Of a DNA stretch of 56,031 nucleotides, positions 21,355-30,757 are shown in pieces. Source of the DNA: an uncultured Paraburkholderia sp. (GTDB taxonomy: Bacteria > Pseudomonadota > Gammaproteobacteria > Burkholderiales > Burkholderiaceae). The notes beneath the pieces were generated by a model, which was given only the letters and a program-made list of their open reading frames with translations, ran no database searches and was not told the DNA's origin. The first letter of the stretch is position 1. Every line of letters starts with the position of its first letter. The translations under genes were made by a program, and so were the position numbers. The stretch lies in contig CALNWS010000026.1 of the NCBI GenBank assembly GCA_940747215.1, forward strand, positions 1 to 56,031. The letters run 5' to 3'.

Positions 21355-22002
21355 TCATGCGAGGCCGATCTGCCGCGCATACCGGATCAGATCGGATTCG
21401 CTATTGAGCCCGAACTTGCGCATCGCGGTGCGCTTCTGCGTGCTAATGGTTTTGCCGCTTCGCCCGAGCCGCGTCGCGATCTCATGCACGGCAAAACCTT
21501 GCACGTATAGCGCTGAAAGACCTCCCACTCACGCGCGCTTAAATCGCTCGAACGAAGTTGCGGACGCGTGTCGGCGGCTTCCAGCGAGGTACGCACCCGA
21601 TGCGACAGATAGACGTTGCCGGCCACGACGGAATCGATCGCCTCGAGCAGCGAACCGGCCGTGTCGCGCTTGTCGACAATCCCGCCGACACCGAGGTGCA
21701 ACAGCCCCCACAGCATGTGCGCATGACGGATCATGGTGAGCACGACGACGCCCGGATGCAATCTTCCGCGCAACCAGGCGCCGCAGAAACGACACGGCAT
21801 TGCTCGCGCCGTGAAGGCCCGGCATGTTGATCTCGGAAACGACGACGTCGCACGCGCACGTGTCGAGCATTTCGGCGAGGCCGTCGGTATGCGCGGCCTC
21901 GCCGGTAACGTGCATGTTTAGCGCACCGTGTAGTAATCGCCTGACGCCAACGCGAACACAATCGTGATCGTCGGCGACGATGACGCGAATCTTCTGGTTC
22001 AT
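21355..22002 (-). pseudogene. NarL/BvgA-type response regulator, two frameshifts
   Basis: From ATG 22002: receiver VIVADDHDCVRVGVRRLLHG, with CDVVVSEINMPGLHGASNAV where the phospho-Asp position reads Glu (SEINMPG instead of SDINMPG). Frameshifts occur near 21780 and near 21510. The rest is readable: VVVLTMIRHAHMLWGLLHLG, DLSAREWEVFQRY, then the LuxR-type DNA-binding helices EIATRLGRSGKTISTQKRTA and the end YARQIGLA with TGA 21355-21357. Even without the frameshifts the D-to-E change might mimic or block phosphorylation. Confidence 0.85.
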
Positions 22003-22117
22003 TTTTTTGTCTTGCCGACCGGCGCGCCTCGCACCTCGCGTGCTTCCCTAGGCTACCACCAGGTCATCTACTGTTCGCCGCGCCGTGGAGGCGCGACACT
22101 CATGCACACTCACGCGA

Positions 22118-22822
22118 TCAGCGCCTACGCGTGGACGGCTTCCTCACGCTTTCCTCGGCGATCACGCCGTGCTCCACGGCAAAGCAGAACAGTTCCGCAT
22201 CGCTCTCCAGCGGGAGCTTGCGCATCGCCGTGCATTTCTGCGCGCTGATCGTCTTCACGCTACGGTCCACACGCGCCGCAATCTCCGTGACGCCGAATCC
22301 CGACGCGTAATGCGTAAAGACTTCGAGCTCACGGCGCGACAGCATTTTGCGCACGTAGTCGAGCCGTTGAATGAGCGTGGCGTCGGCGATCAGCGCGCGC
22401 ACCGCCGGGCCGACATAACACTCGCGCGCGAGCGCCGTGACAATGGCGACATGAATCAGGTCGATCCGGTCGCGCTTGCTGAGCAAGCCCTCCACGCCGA
22501 GCGAAATAACGCTTTGCAGAACGGCCGCGTCTGTTTCCATGGTGAGCACGACGAGCGCTACGTTCGGAAAGTGCTGCCTGAACATGCGAATGGCTTCGAG
22601 CGCGTCCGGCTCGAATTCACCCGGCATGTACAGGTCCATCAACACCAGATCGCAGACATTGCGTTCGAGTTGCTCGAACAGTTCGCTCGTGTCGGCAGCG
22701 CGTCCGACGGCTCGAAGATTGGAAAAGCTGTTCAGCAGATTTTCGATGGCCAGCAGAACCAGTGGATGATCGTCTGCAATGATGGCTCGAACGGGGACGC
22801 TTATTTCGGCGGTTTCGTTCAT
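22118..22822 (-). CDS. NarL/LuxR-family response regulator, intact
   Basis: The 234-residue protein is undamaged. The receiver has the acidic pair (RAIIADDHPLVLLAIENLL), the phospho-acceptor Asp in DLVLMDLYMPGEF, the Thr in VVLTME and the Lys in LLSKRDRIDLI. The C-terminus is a LuxR helix-turn-helix (MLSRRELEVFTHYASGFGVT; KTISAQKCTAMRKL). I start it at ATG 22822 (MNETAEIS) because GGAGGAG lies 8-9 bases upstream; an upstream in-frame ATG has no site. It sits beside two other regulators and the BvgS-like kinase, from which it probably received phosphate before the kinase decayed. Confidence 0.9.
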   Translation of the reverse strand: MNETAEISVPVRAIIADDHPLVLLAIENLLNSFSNLRAVGRAADTSELFEQLERNVCDLVLMDLYMPGEFEPDALEAIRMFRQHFPNVALVVLTMETDAAVLQSVISLGVEGLLSKRDRIDLIHVAIVTALARECYVGPAVRALIADATLIQRLDYVRKMLSRRELEVFTHYASGFGVTEIAARVDRSVKTISAQKCTAMRKLPLESDAELFCFAVEHGVIAEESVRKPSTRRR

Positions 22823-22974
22823 CGTCTTTTTCTCCTCCGTTTTCTTCAATTTTTCGCCGCGCTATTCGGGGCTATCCGGACAAAAAGCGATGATTAAACA
22901 TCTGTACCAGAATCACTATCAGAGCGGTCCGAATACCCTTATCCATTCCGAATAGAATTTGCTTAGATATGCGA

Positions 22975-23649
22975 TTAAAAATTAAGAATCCGATGTGAGT
23001 GGACGTATGAAAATAAGCCGGGGTCGTTAGTGACGCCGAGTCTCGTCATGGTTTCGCGTTTGCGGCGCATCACGGTCGTACGGTGACATCCGAGAGTCGC
23101 TGCTATTTTCGCAATCGATTCGCCGCTCACCACGCGGCGCACGACTTCGGTTTGTCTGCCCATCAATCGGGGCAAAGACTCCGGGTCCGCGGCGTAGATC
23201 GAGTCGCTTTGGCAGGCCGACGTGTCGGGCGACGCAAGCGCCTTGCGCACCGTGCGGCCGATGTAGCAGTCGCCGCCGCGAACCGCTTCGATGGCAACGC
23301 GCAAATCGCGCATCGACTGAGATTTGCTGAGCACGCTCACTTCGCCGTCTGCAAGCAGTGCATGAAGGATCGCGCCGTTCGTCAGCGTGGTGACGACGAT
23401 GCGAAACTGTGGCCACGCGCGACGAATATGCGTAACGAGATCGAGGCCGTCGATGACGAGCACGAGGCCAAGTTCACCGTTGCTCAGGTGATGATAGCCC
23501 GAGCGCAAAAACACCGCTGTTGTCGGGATGCCCGAAAACGCCGCCGAAAAGCTCGCGTTCGCGGCAAATCCCACGCCCAGCACTTTCCACCGATGACCCG
23601 CCGCCCGCGCGCCGTTCGCTTCTCCGGATACCGCCAGATTGCTGCTCAT
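22975..23649 (-). CDS. LuxR-type regulator with a degenerate receiver domain
   Basis: The 224-codon frame starts at ATG 23649 after GGAGGAAGTC. The C-terminus is a clear LuxR-type DNA-binding domain (GRQTEVVRRVVSGESIAKIA; LGCHRTTVMRRKRETMTRLG). The N-terminal half keeps late receiver elements (IDGLDLVTHIRRAWPQFRIV; SVLSKSQSMRDLRVAIEAV) but lacks the N-terminal acidic pair and the phospho-acceptor Asp segment. Either it is a phosphorylation-independent regulator, or compensating mutations scrambled residues 20-60. The open frame and strong ribosome site favour expression. Confidence 0.7.
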   Translation of the reverse strand: MSSNLAVSGEANGARAAGHRWKVLGVGFAANASFSAAFSGIPTTAVFLRSGYHHLSNGELGLVLVIDGLDLVTHIRRAWPQFRIVVTTLTNGAILHALLADGEVSVLSKSQSMRDLRVAIEAVRGGDCYIGRTVRKALASPDTSACQSDSIYAADPESLPRLMGRQTEVVRRVVSGESIAKIAATLGCHRTTVMRRKRETMTRLGVTNDPGLFSYVHSHRILNF

Positions 23650-23744
23650 GACTTCCTCCGCTATCGATCTAGAGTTATCCTACGGCTGCGCTTTCCATCG
23701 GAAAAGCCGGAATTTTAGATGTTATCCATCGTATATTACGAATC

Positions 23745-24640
23745 ATGAGCCAACGTGGATTCGACCTCGCACAGTTACGGACTTTCGTCGCCGTCGCCGA
23801 ATCGGGCAGTGTATTGGCGGGCGCAGAGCGCGTGTTCCTGTCGCAGTCGTCGGTGAGCGAACAGTTGAAGAAACTGGAGGAGCGAGCGGGCCAGACGCTC
23901 TTCGTGCGCAGCAAGCAGGGTGTGAGCGCCACGCCCGCCGGTAGCCGGCTGCTCGATTCAATCATGCACGACGATCATTGCGATGAGCGAGGCGGCGTTC
24001 GACGACCTGCAAGGCCGCTCGCTCGACGGCGAATTGCGTATCGCCATCACCGATCACTACCGCCCGCACGACATCGCGTGGATTCTGAAAACGTTCTCGG
24101 AACAATATCCACGCCTGAAGCTAGCTGCACGTCACGGTTTTGCCTAGCGCGGTGATCGACAGCAGCGCGGGCGACGACGCATCTTTCGACATCGGTCTCT
24201 CGCTGCGCCTCGTCACTGGCGATGCGCGCGCGGCGTCCCGGCGCGCCGAAGCGCAGAGCACCGTCGTGCGGCGCGAGAAGCTGCTGTGGGTCAGCGCGTC
24301 CGACACCGGCCCGCGCTTTGCCGCGCCCTATTCGCTCGTGCTGCTGCCGTCGAGTTGCCAGTTGCAGCGCTTCGTCGCCAAGCTGCTCGACGAGCACAAG
24401 GTGCCGTACGTCGTGTCACATTCGGCGTCCGGCATCGCGGGTTTGCAACTCGCGCTTAAAGCCGGTCTCGGCATTTCGTGTCTGAACGAGTCGTCGGTGG
24501 GCGGCGGCGTGGTCGCGTGTTCGCCGGATGTCGGGCTGCCCGCGCTGCCGGCCGTCGAGTTTTATCTGCTGCCCGGACGTATCGGCGAAAGCGAATTCGT
24601 CAGCAACGCGCGTACGGCATTGATGCGGCTCTTCAGTTAA
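23745..24640 (+). pseudogene. LysR-family regulator, broken by a frameshift and a 4-bp duplication
   Basis: From ATG 23745: helix-turn-helix GSVLAGAERVFLSQSSVSEQ, then LFVRSKQGVSATPAGSRLLD. A frameshift near 23965 is followed by the correct continuation (MSEAAFDDLQGRSLDGELRI), then AGCT is duplicated at 24119-24126, shifting the frame again. The effector domain (LLWVSASDTGPRFAAPYSLV; GIAGLQLALKAGLGISCLNE) runs to TAA 24638-24640. It lies divergent from the regulator cluster. The target is unknown. Confidence 0.88.
24119..24126. repeat. 4-bp tandem duplication (AGCT twice) inside the LysR pseudogene
   Basis: The sequence AAGCTAGCTGCAC replaces the expected AAGCTGCAC (Lys-Leu-His). Removing one AGCT restores the frame. 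Confidence 0.85.
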
Positions 24641-25098
24641 ACGATGCGGCAACGCGATTTCAACGTGAACCTTGCCGTGGATCAAAGACGGAGGCAAATG
24701 CGAAATTGAAACGTTGAAAGCGCTTCACCGCCCACCTATGATGAATCCGATAGATCAATTCAGCGCGGGTACCGGCTTGCTGACCGGCATCAGGCAGAGC
24801 GGCCCGACGGCAACGAGGCGTCGATTGAAGCGCCGCATGAATGCCCGCAACGACATCACATTACGTCATGTCCGAAACGATTCGCAGCGCTGTCTCACTC
24901 CGCATTTATCGCAGTAGCAAGCCACCATACATCAATCATATCTCGCATTGAAGATTAAGTCCGATTTACCGCTGCGATACATGCAGCCGCAATAATGATG
25001 CAGCCGCAATAACGGAAGAACGGGCAAGACCGCAAGACTGCAACGCCGCATCGCGCAAATCCTCACAAGGACTCCGTGCGAACGCGCGCGAATAATGA
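24641..25098. other. Intergenic with a 17-bp tandem repeat
   Basis: About 460 bases with no supportable gene. At 24982-25015 a 17-bp unit beginning ATGCAGCCGCAATA occurs twice in tandem with one mismatch. The right part should hold the promoter for the cytochrome operon. Confidence 0.5.
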
Positions 25099-25858
25099 AT
25101 GAATCACAAAAAAGAACGCTCCCCAACGAGGCTAGACGTGCATCGTAGAACTATCGGATCTTCGATTCTGTTCGTGCTTTACGCGACGTGGAGCATCGCT
25201 GCATGCGCGGCTTTCGGCGCATCCGGCACGATGCCGTCCGCGATGGACGAGCGCGTGCGCGCCTGCACGTCCTGTCACGGCGTGCAGGGCTAGGGGCTGA
25301 ACGACGATTATTTCCCGCGCATCGCCGGTAAACCCGCTGACTATCTGTTCAACCAGCTCACGGCGTTTCGCGATGGCGGCCGTACTTATCCGCCAATGGG
25401 TTATCTGGTCGCGTTTCTTCCCGACGACTATCTGCGCAAGATCAGCCAGTATTTCGCCGACCTGCAACCGCCCTATCCGAACGCAGACCAGAGCAACGTC
25501 GCACCCACCGTGCTCGCAGCCGGCAAGCGGCTCGTCACCGAAGGCGACGCGGCGCGCAAGATTCCTGCGTGTATCGCCTGCCACGGGGCGAGCATGACGG
25601 GCACGCAGCCCGGCATTCCCGGTCTGCTCGGTCTTGTATGCGAGTTTATATCGCGCCGGGCATATGGGCACCTGGCGCTCGGGCACGCGTCACGCGCTGG
25701 CGCCGGATTGCATGCACGCCATCGCTATCAAGCTCACCGACAAGAACATCACCGCCGTGTCGAGTTGGCTCGCGCGCCAGCCGCGTCCCGCCGATCCACG
25801 CCTCGCGCCGGCATCGACATCGAAGCTGCCTCTCGCATGCGGGAGTCAACCGCAATGA
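25099..25858 (+). pseudogene. Di-haem c-type cytochrome, broken
   Basis: The frame opens at ATG 25099, with a membrane-export segment (SSILFVLYATWSIAACAAFG) and two haem-binding motifs, CTSCHG (near residue 54) and CIACHG, as in cytochrome c4-like proteins. TAG 25291-25293 lies just after the first haem motif (GVQG-stop-GLNDDYFPR), where Gln is usual. A 1-bp gain near 25635 shifts the C-terminus; the native frame ends SKLPLACGSQPQ and TGA 25856-25858, overlapping the next gene by ATGA. It would be periplasmic and accept electrons from a dehydrogenase or pass them to an oxidase. Confidence 0.85.
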
Positions 25859-27249
25859 AGCCGACACTTCGCTTGCCGCGCGCCGCTCTGGCCGCCATCG
25901 TGGTTGTTGCGGCCGCCACGTTCATGGCGAGCGGTGGCTTGCCGGGCAGCGCATCGCTGTTCGTCGAAGCACACGCCGCCGACGCACGCGCCGAAGCCTC
26001 GGGCAAGACAGCAAGCAACAGGACAGGCAACACCGCGAGCGCAATGGCTGGCAACTCGGCAGGCAACCCGACCGCAACCGCCAGCACCGACACACGTCCC
26101 GACATCGTCAAGCGCGGCGAATATCTGGCGCGCGCGGGCGACTGCGTGGCGTGTCACACGGCGCCGCGCGGCAAGCTGTTCGCAGGCGGCCTCTCGATGG
26201 AAACGCCGTTCGGCACGCTGTATTCGCCGAACATCACGCCGGACGCGCAATACGGCATCGGCACGTGGAGCTAGGACTCGTTCTTCCGCATGATGTGCAC
26301 CGGCCACACGTCCGAAGGCACGCTGATCTATCCTGCCATGCCGATCGCGCAATACACGAAGGTCACGCACGAAGACTCGGACGCGATCTTCGCGTACCTG
26401 CAATCCGTCACGCCGGTGCGTCAGCCGAATCACAAGCACACGCTGCGCTTCCCGTTCAACCAGCGCAAGCTGCTCTACGGTTGGCGCACGCTGTATTTCC
26501 GCGAGGGCGAGTTCAAGCCCGATCCGACGCGCTTGGTCGAATGGAATCGCGGCGCTTATCTCGTCGAAGGTCTTGGGCACTGCACGATGTGCCACACGAA
26601 GATCAACATGCTCGGCGGCTCGTTGCAAAGCGAGCAGTTCGCGGGCGGCCTGATTCCGGTGCAGAACTGGTATGCGCCGTCGCTCACGTCGGACAAGGAC
26701 GGCGGTCTCGGCGACTGGAGCATCAAGGACATCGTCGATCTGTTGCAGGCGGGCATCTCCCGTCTATGGCCCGATGGCCGAAGTCACGTATCACAGCCTG
26801 CAATACATGACGGACGACGACATCAGGGCGATGGCCGTCTATCTGAAGACCTTGCCAGACAAGAGCGGCCGCAAGTCCGGACCGTCCGCGCCGACCAATA
26901 CCAACGTGTTCGCGCTCGGCGAAAAGATCTACGCCGACAAGTGCGCGCTATGTCACGGTGCAAAAGGCGAAGGCCAGTTGCAGCACTATCCGCCGCTCGC
27001 GGGCAACCAGTCGATCGAAATGGACTCCGGGACTCCGCCGTGAATCCGATCCGCATCGTGCTGAACGGCGGCTTTCCGCCGGGTACGATGCGCAATCCCG
27101 AGCCGTACGGCATACTGCCCTTCGGCTAGGAGCTGAACGACACCGACGCGGCCGCCGTCGTCACCTACATCCGCACCGCGTGGGTCAATCACGGCCAGCC
27201 GGTGACCTCAAGCGAAGTCAACGAATTGCGCAAGGCGCCGCTGTATTGA
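25855..27249 (+). pseudogene. Membrane-anchored tri-haem cytochrome c (alcohol/gluconate dehydrogenase subunit type), broken
   Basis: After an N-terminal anchor (RAALAAIVVVAAATFMAS) and an Ala/Thr/Asn-rich linker, three haem motifs follow: CVACHT, CTMCHT and CALCHG, in the contexts GEYLARAGDCVACHTAPRG, VEGLGHCTMCHTKINMLGG and YADKCALCHGAKGEG. This matches the cytochrome subunit of membrane-bound dehydrogenases. In-frame stops are TAG 26272-26274 (GTWS-stop-DSFF) and TAG 27127-27129 (PFG-stop-ELND, Gln expected). Frameshifts lie near 26760 and near 27030. It begins inside the end of the preceding cytochrome gene, so the two formed one operon. Confidence 0.87.
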
Positions 27250-27274
27250 GCCGCGGCCATAGGAGAACGCCGAG

Positions 27275-27385
27275 ATGGAAGCGAACGATACTCGCAACGA
27301 GGTTGTGCCAACCGACGACGTAGAGCGCGTCGTCGCGGCCGGGCCACACGGTGCGATTGCGCTTGCCGGAGTCGCCGTGCCGTTC
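27275..27385 (+). pseudogene. N-terminal stub of a small membrane protein of the cytochrome operon
   Basis: ATG 27275 follows AGGAGAACGCCG, 25 bases after the cytochrome stop. The frame reads MEANDTRNEVVPTDDVERVV then AAGPHGAIALAGVA, which looks like the lead-in to a transmembrane helix. It then runs into minus-strand lyase sequence, so the helix and the rest are deleted. The full gene was probably a small membrane subunit or assembly protein working with the cytochromes; that role is inference from position. Confidence 0.55.
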
Positions 27386-27937
27386 ATCAACGCGAGGCCT
27401 TCTTTCGGCGCGAGCGCGAGCGGCGCGTGACCGAGCGCGTGCCAGACGTCGCGCACGCTGCCTTCGAACATCACGTCGCGTTCGCCGGCGAGCACGGCGG
27501 CCACGTACGAAAGCGGCGTGAGATCGCCGCTCGCGCCCACCGAGCCTTCCGCCGGAATGCGCGGCAGCACGCGATGATTGATCAGATCGGCGAGACGCTC
27601 CAGCAGCACGGAACGCACGCCGGAAAAACCGTACGCGAGCGAGTTCAGACGCGCGGCGATGACGGCGAGCGTCTGCGCGTCGTCGAGATACTGGCCCATG
27701 CCGCAGCCGTGGTAACGCGTGAGTTGCAACGGCAGCGCTTCGACGAGTTCCATCGGCACGTCGACGACGCACGCGTTGCCATAGCTCGTGTTGACGCCGT
27801 AGACGGCCTTGCCTTCGGCCAGATGCCGGCGCAGGAAATCCGCGCCGCGCTGGATCGGCGTTCAATGCAACCGGCGCGTGCTGCTGCGCGATTGCGACGA
27901 CTTCCTCGAGGCTCAGCTTGCGCGCGCCGATCACCAC
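27375..27937 (-). pseudogene. N-terminal half of a histidine/aromatic ammonia-lyase (aryl-polyene cluster type)
   Basis: The fragment carries the autocatalytic MIO motif Ala-Ser-Gly in EGSVGASGDLTPLSYVAAVL, plus KLSLEEVVAIAQQHAPVALN at the N-terminus and YHGCGMGQYLDDAQTLAVIA. After GLALMNGTA the enzyme stops abruptly at a deletion junction with the cytochrome operon, losing more than half of the protein. An internal frameshift lies near 27845, and the start codon region (GTG 27937, or ATG 27954 out of frame) is also disturbed. In aryl-polyene clusters such lyases are thought to make the aromatic starter acid. Confidence 0.82.
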
Positions 27938-27984
27938 TTCGTTCGCGCGGGCATGATGAGTGGAGCGTGCGTCGGTTGCGTCGA

Positions 27985-29490
27985 TCAGATCATGCGGTCA
28001 TTTGCGCTTCGTTTGGGGCTGGCCCAGAAATCGAAGAAATTGAACCATTGATAAGGTGCCTTGCGGCAATAGTGTTCGAGCCGCACCGCGTAGCGCTGCG
28101 CCCATGCGGCGAGATGTTGCGCGCGTTCGCGGCGCGGCAGCTCGATGCGCTCGGCAAACGTCTCGAAGTAAAGACGGTAATCGCCCTGCTCTTTCAGGCA
28201 GAAAAAGAGATACACCGGGCAACCCAACGCGTGTGCGAGCACGTACGTGTCTTACGCGAACGACGCCGTGGAGCCCAGGAATTGCGCTTCGGTCGTGCGG
28301 CCCGCTTCGTACTCGGGCACGCGGTCGCCGACGATCACGAGCAGTTCTCTCGCGTCCACGCGCTCCTGCATCATCATCGCGGTCTCGGGGCCGAAGTCGC
28401 TCACTTCGATCAGATGCCGCGCAAAGTCGCTATTCGCCGACGCCAGCACGCTGTTGAAACGCCGTGTATGTTCCGTATAGACGACGGCCGTCACCTTCGC
28501 ATACGCGTCCTGCGCGGCGAGCGCACGCGTCATCTCCAGATTGCCGAGATACGCGCCGATCACGAGCGCGCCTTTCCCGCTTGCCACGAGCGCGTGGAAT
28601 GCCGAGGGATTTTCGAACGTGACGTCGGTATTGTTCACGCGGCCGGACCACGCCACGAGTTTGTCAAAACCGGATTGCGCGAACGGCCAGCATATGGCGA
28701 TAGGCCGAGAGCCAGCCCGGCCACGGCACGGGATGGCTCTTCGTGTTGGCTTGCGGCGCAGCTTCGCCCAGACGCCTGAAGTAATTGTCCGACGCTTCGC
28801 GCGCGGCACGGCCCGTCACGAGAAAATACGCGACGATCGGATGCAGCCAGAGCGCCGTGAAACGGCGGCCAAACAGCTTGCAACTGAGCGCGAGCAGCGA
28901 CATGCCGAGGTGACTGCCGCGCTCGGCGATACGCCACAAGTCCTGCGTGCCTTGCTCTTCCGCCGTGTTCGTTTCAGCGGCAATCACACGCTTGCGAGGC
29001 ATGAACTTATACGCGAGCAGCATCGGCAGACGGCACAGCATGCCGATCACGAGCCGCGTATGACTGCGGCTGATTCGCACGTTGTCCCACAGCACGTCGA
29101 AATGCGAAACGCCATCCGTTGCATATGTGACGTGCGTGGGAATCGCACGAAATGCCGCGCGCCGCCAGGCCAGTACAGACGCACGAGAATTTCGATGTCG
29201 AAGTCCATGCGCGTGGGCAACTGCACGCTGTCGATCAACTCGCATGCAAGCGCGAGCGGATAGAGGCGGAAGCCGCACATCGAATCGCGAATGGTGAACG
29301 AGAGCGTTTCGATCCAGACCCATACGTGCGTCAGATAGCGGCCGTAGAGACGCGCTTTCGGCACGCTCTCGTCGTACACGAGACGGCCGAGAATGACGGC
29401 ATGCGGCTCGGCCTGCACAGCTGCGATGAAGCGCGGCACGTCGGTGGCGTCGTGCTGGCCGTCGGCGTCGATCTGCGCGCAGCGCATCGT
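27985..29490 (-). pseudogene. Glycosyltransferase-acyltransferase (GT2 plus LpxL-like) of the aryl-polyene cluster, broken
   Basis: The first part is a GT2 core starting abruptly at AQIDADGQHDATDVPRFIA, with RDSMCGFRLYPLALACELID and LPTRMDFDIEILVRLYW; the first ~100 residues with the sugar-nucleotide motif are deleted. The second part is a lauroyl-acyltransferase-like domain (DLWRIAERGSHLGMSLLALS; GKGALVIGAYLGNLEMTRAL; QWFNFFDFW). The usual HxxxxD motif reads GAYLGNLE, so the catalytic His is not seen. Frameshifts occur near 29170 and 28680, and TAA 28252-28254 (SFA-stop-DTYVLAHAL) probably replaces Gln CAA. In intact clusters this enzyme helps attach the polyene to a lipid anchor. Confidence 0.82.
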
Positions 29491-29530
29491 CGTGAGGAAG
29501 GGCCGACAGCAGATCGTGCAGCGCGATCAT
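29490..29530 (-). pseudogene. First codons of the aryl-polyene AMP-ligase, fused to the glycosyltransferase by deletion
   Basis: ATG 29530 overlaps the stop of the COG4648 gene as ATGA, and the frame reads MIALHDLLSALPHDD before meeting glycosyltransferase sequence. In aryl-polyene clusters the gene after the COG4648 membrane protein is an acyl-AMP ligase, so I read this as its surviving start. The rest of the ligase, the dehydratase and the glycosyltransferase N-terminus appear to have been removed together. Confidence 0.5.
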
Positions 29531-30146
29531 ACGGCCTCCGAGCGCGCGGCGTGCGGCAGCACCGCGAGATAACGCCAGATCACTTCGGCCACCAGCAATA
29601 CGCCGATCAGGCCATACGCGATTGCGCCGTTATAGAGCGATCAAGCGGGACGGCTCCAGTACACCGCCGTATAAGCGGAAAACGCGCCGTTCAGCGCGAA
29701 GAACACGCATCACACCTGCATGACGCGGCGCGTATGGCGCACCGCTGCCGGCGGCAGGTTCGGATTGCCGAGCCGCGAGAATTTTTCGATCATGGACGGA
29801 CCACGCACAAGCGTCGTGCCGAACGCGGTGAGAAGGCCGAGATTCACGAGCGAGGGATAAAGACGCAGCAGCAGTTCGCTGTTGGTCAGCACGATGGCCG
29901 CCGATGCGCAGCTGAGCACGCCGACCACGGTCCAGTCGATCGACGAAAGACGGCGCAGCGACGTGGCCACCGGCCCGCTGCCGGCCCAGCGCTGCAACCA
30001 GAGAATCGCAAACAGCATGCAGCCGACGTAGCGCGGCGTGTCCCAACGCTACACAGAATCAGCGCGGGATACGCAAGCTTCACCAGAACCTGTACGACAC
30101 TTTTCAGCCAGTTGCCGCCGGCGTTTTCAGACGCGGTGGCAGACAC
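29527..30146 (-). pseudogene. COG4648-type integral membrane protein of the aryl-polyene cluster, broken
   Basis: From ATG 30146: GGNWLKSVVQVLVKLAYPAL, a frameshift near 30050, then YVGCMLFAILWLQRWAGSG, LRLYPSLVNLGLLTAFGTTL, LVRGPSMIEKFSRLGNPNL and, near the end, GAIAYGLIGVLLVAEVIWRY. It is a multi-helix inner-membrane protein of unknown function found in aryl-polyene clusters. Two TGA codons (29710-29712 and 29641-29643) stand where Trp is expected (MQV-stop-CVFF; RPA-stop-SLYN). It ends TGA 29527-29529, overlapping the ligase start. Confidence 0.8.
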
Positions 30147-30191
30147 AGGTGCAGACCGTCGCCGCGTGCGTTCGCGAACGCACGGCAGGCA

Positions 30192-30442
30192 TCAGCCTTG
30201 AGCGGCCAGCAGGGACTCGACGCGCCGATCACATCGCCCACGGTGCGCACGGACTTGAACTCTTCTGGCTTGATGCGGCGTCCAGTCATTTCCTGCAGCT
30301 TAATGGCGAGGTCGACGGCGTCGATGCTGTCGAGATCGAGATCTTCGAACAGATGCGCCTGCGGCGTGACCTGCTCGGGCTCGATTGCGAAGTTCTCTTT
30401 GAAAATGGCGCGGATGCACTCAAGAATCTCTGCCTCGGACAC
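30192..30442 (-). pseudogene. Acyl carrier protein 2 of the aryl-polyene cluster, C-terminal frameshift
   Basis: The protein from ATG 30442 has a normal ACP core with the phosphopantetheine Ser in DLDLDSIDAVDLAIKLQ, and RIKPEEFKSVRTVGDVI in helix III. A 1-bp shift near 30225 moves the end out of frame; in the neighbouring frame the native end (VESLLAAQG and TGA 30192-30194) is readable. All but the last helix is correctly encoded, so a longer, altered tail would be made. It carries acyl intermediates on the cytosolic side. Confidence 0.82.
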
Positions 30443-30445
30443 AAT

Positions 30446-30757
30446 TTATTCCCCTTTCCTGATGTTGTCGTTCACAGCGTCCGCCGCTTCGCATTGACCC
30501 GCGCGCTGGCTCGCAACGAGCGCCGCGAGTGTACTGACGGAGCGGAAGTGTTCGCGCGTGCTTTCGTCGTTCGCCGCGATGGTGAATTGGTATTGTTTGC
30601 GCAGCACGATGCCGATTTCGAGCGCATCGATCGAATCGAGTCCGATGCCGTCCGTTTCGAACAACGGCGCATCGTCGTCGATATCGGCAGGACTCAGATC
30701 TTCCAGATCGAGGGCTTCGATCAGAAGCTGTTTAATTTCCAGTTTTAAAGAATCCAT
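30446..30757 (-). CDS. Acyl carrier protein 1 of the aryl-polyene cluster
   Basis: An intact 103-residue ACP: MDSLKLEIKQLLIEALDLED at the start, and the 4'-phosphopantetheine attachment Ser in IGLDSIDALEIGIVLRKQY. Its start overlaps the stop of the preceding acyltransferase gene, and the next ACP starts three bases after its own stop, typical of a tightly coupled operon. It would hold the growing polyene chain. The C-terminal ~15 residues beyond the ACP fold are polar and unremarkable. It survives although most partners are broken, so it is probably a passive survivor. Confidence 0.85.
   Translation of the reverse strand: MDSLKLEIKQLLIEALDLEDLSPADIDDDAPLFETDGIGLDSIDALEIGIVLRKQYQFTIAANDESTREHFRSVSTLAALVASQRAGQCEAADAVNDNIRKGE

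Noticed and set aside
27427..28779. A 450-codon plus-strand open frame over the aryl-polyene genes
   Set aside because: Shadow frame without motifs; the minus strand encodes the lyase and acyltransferase.
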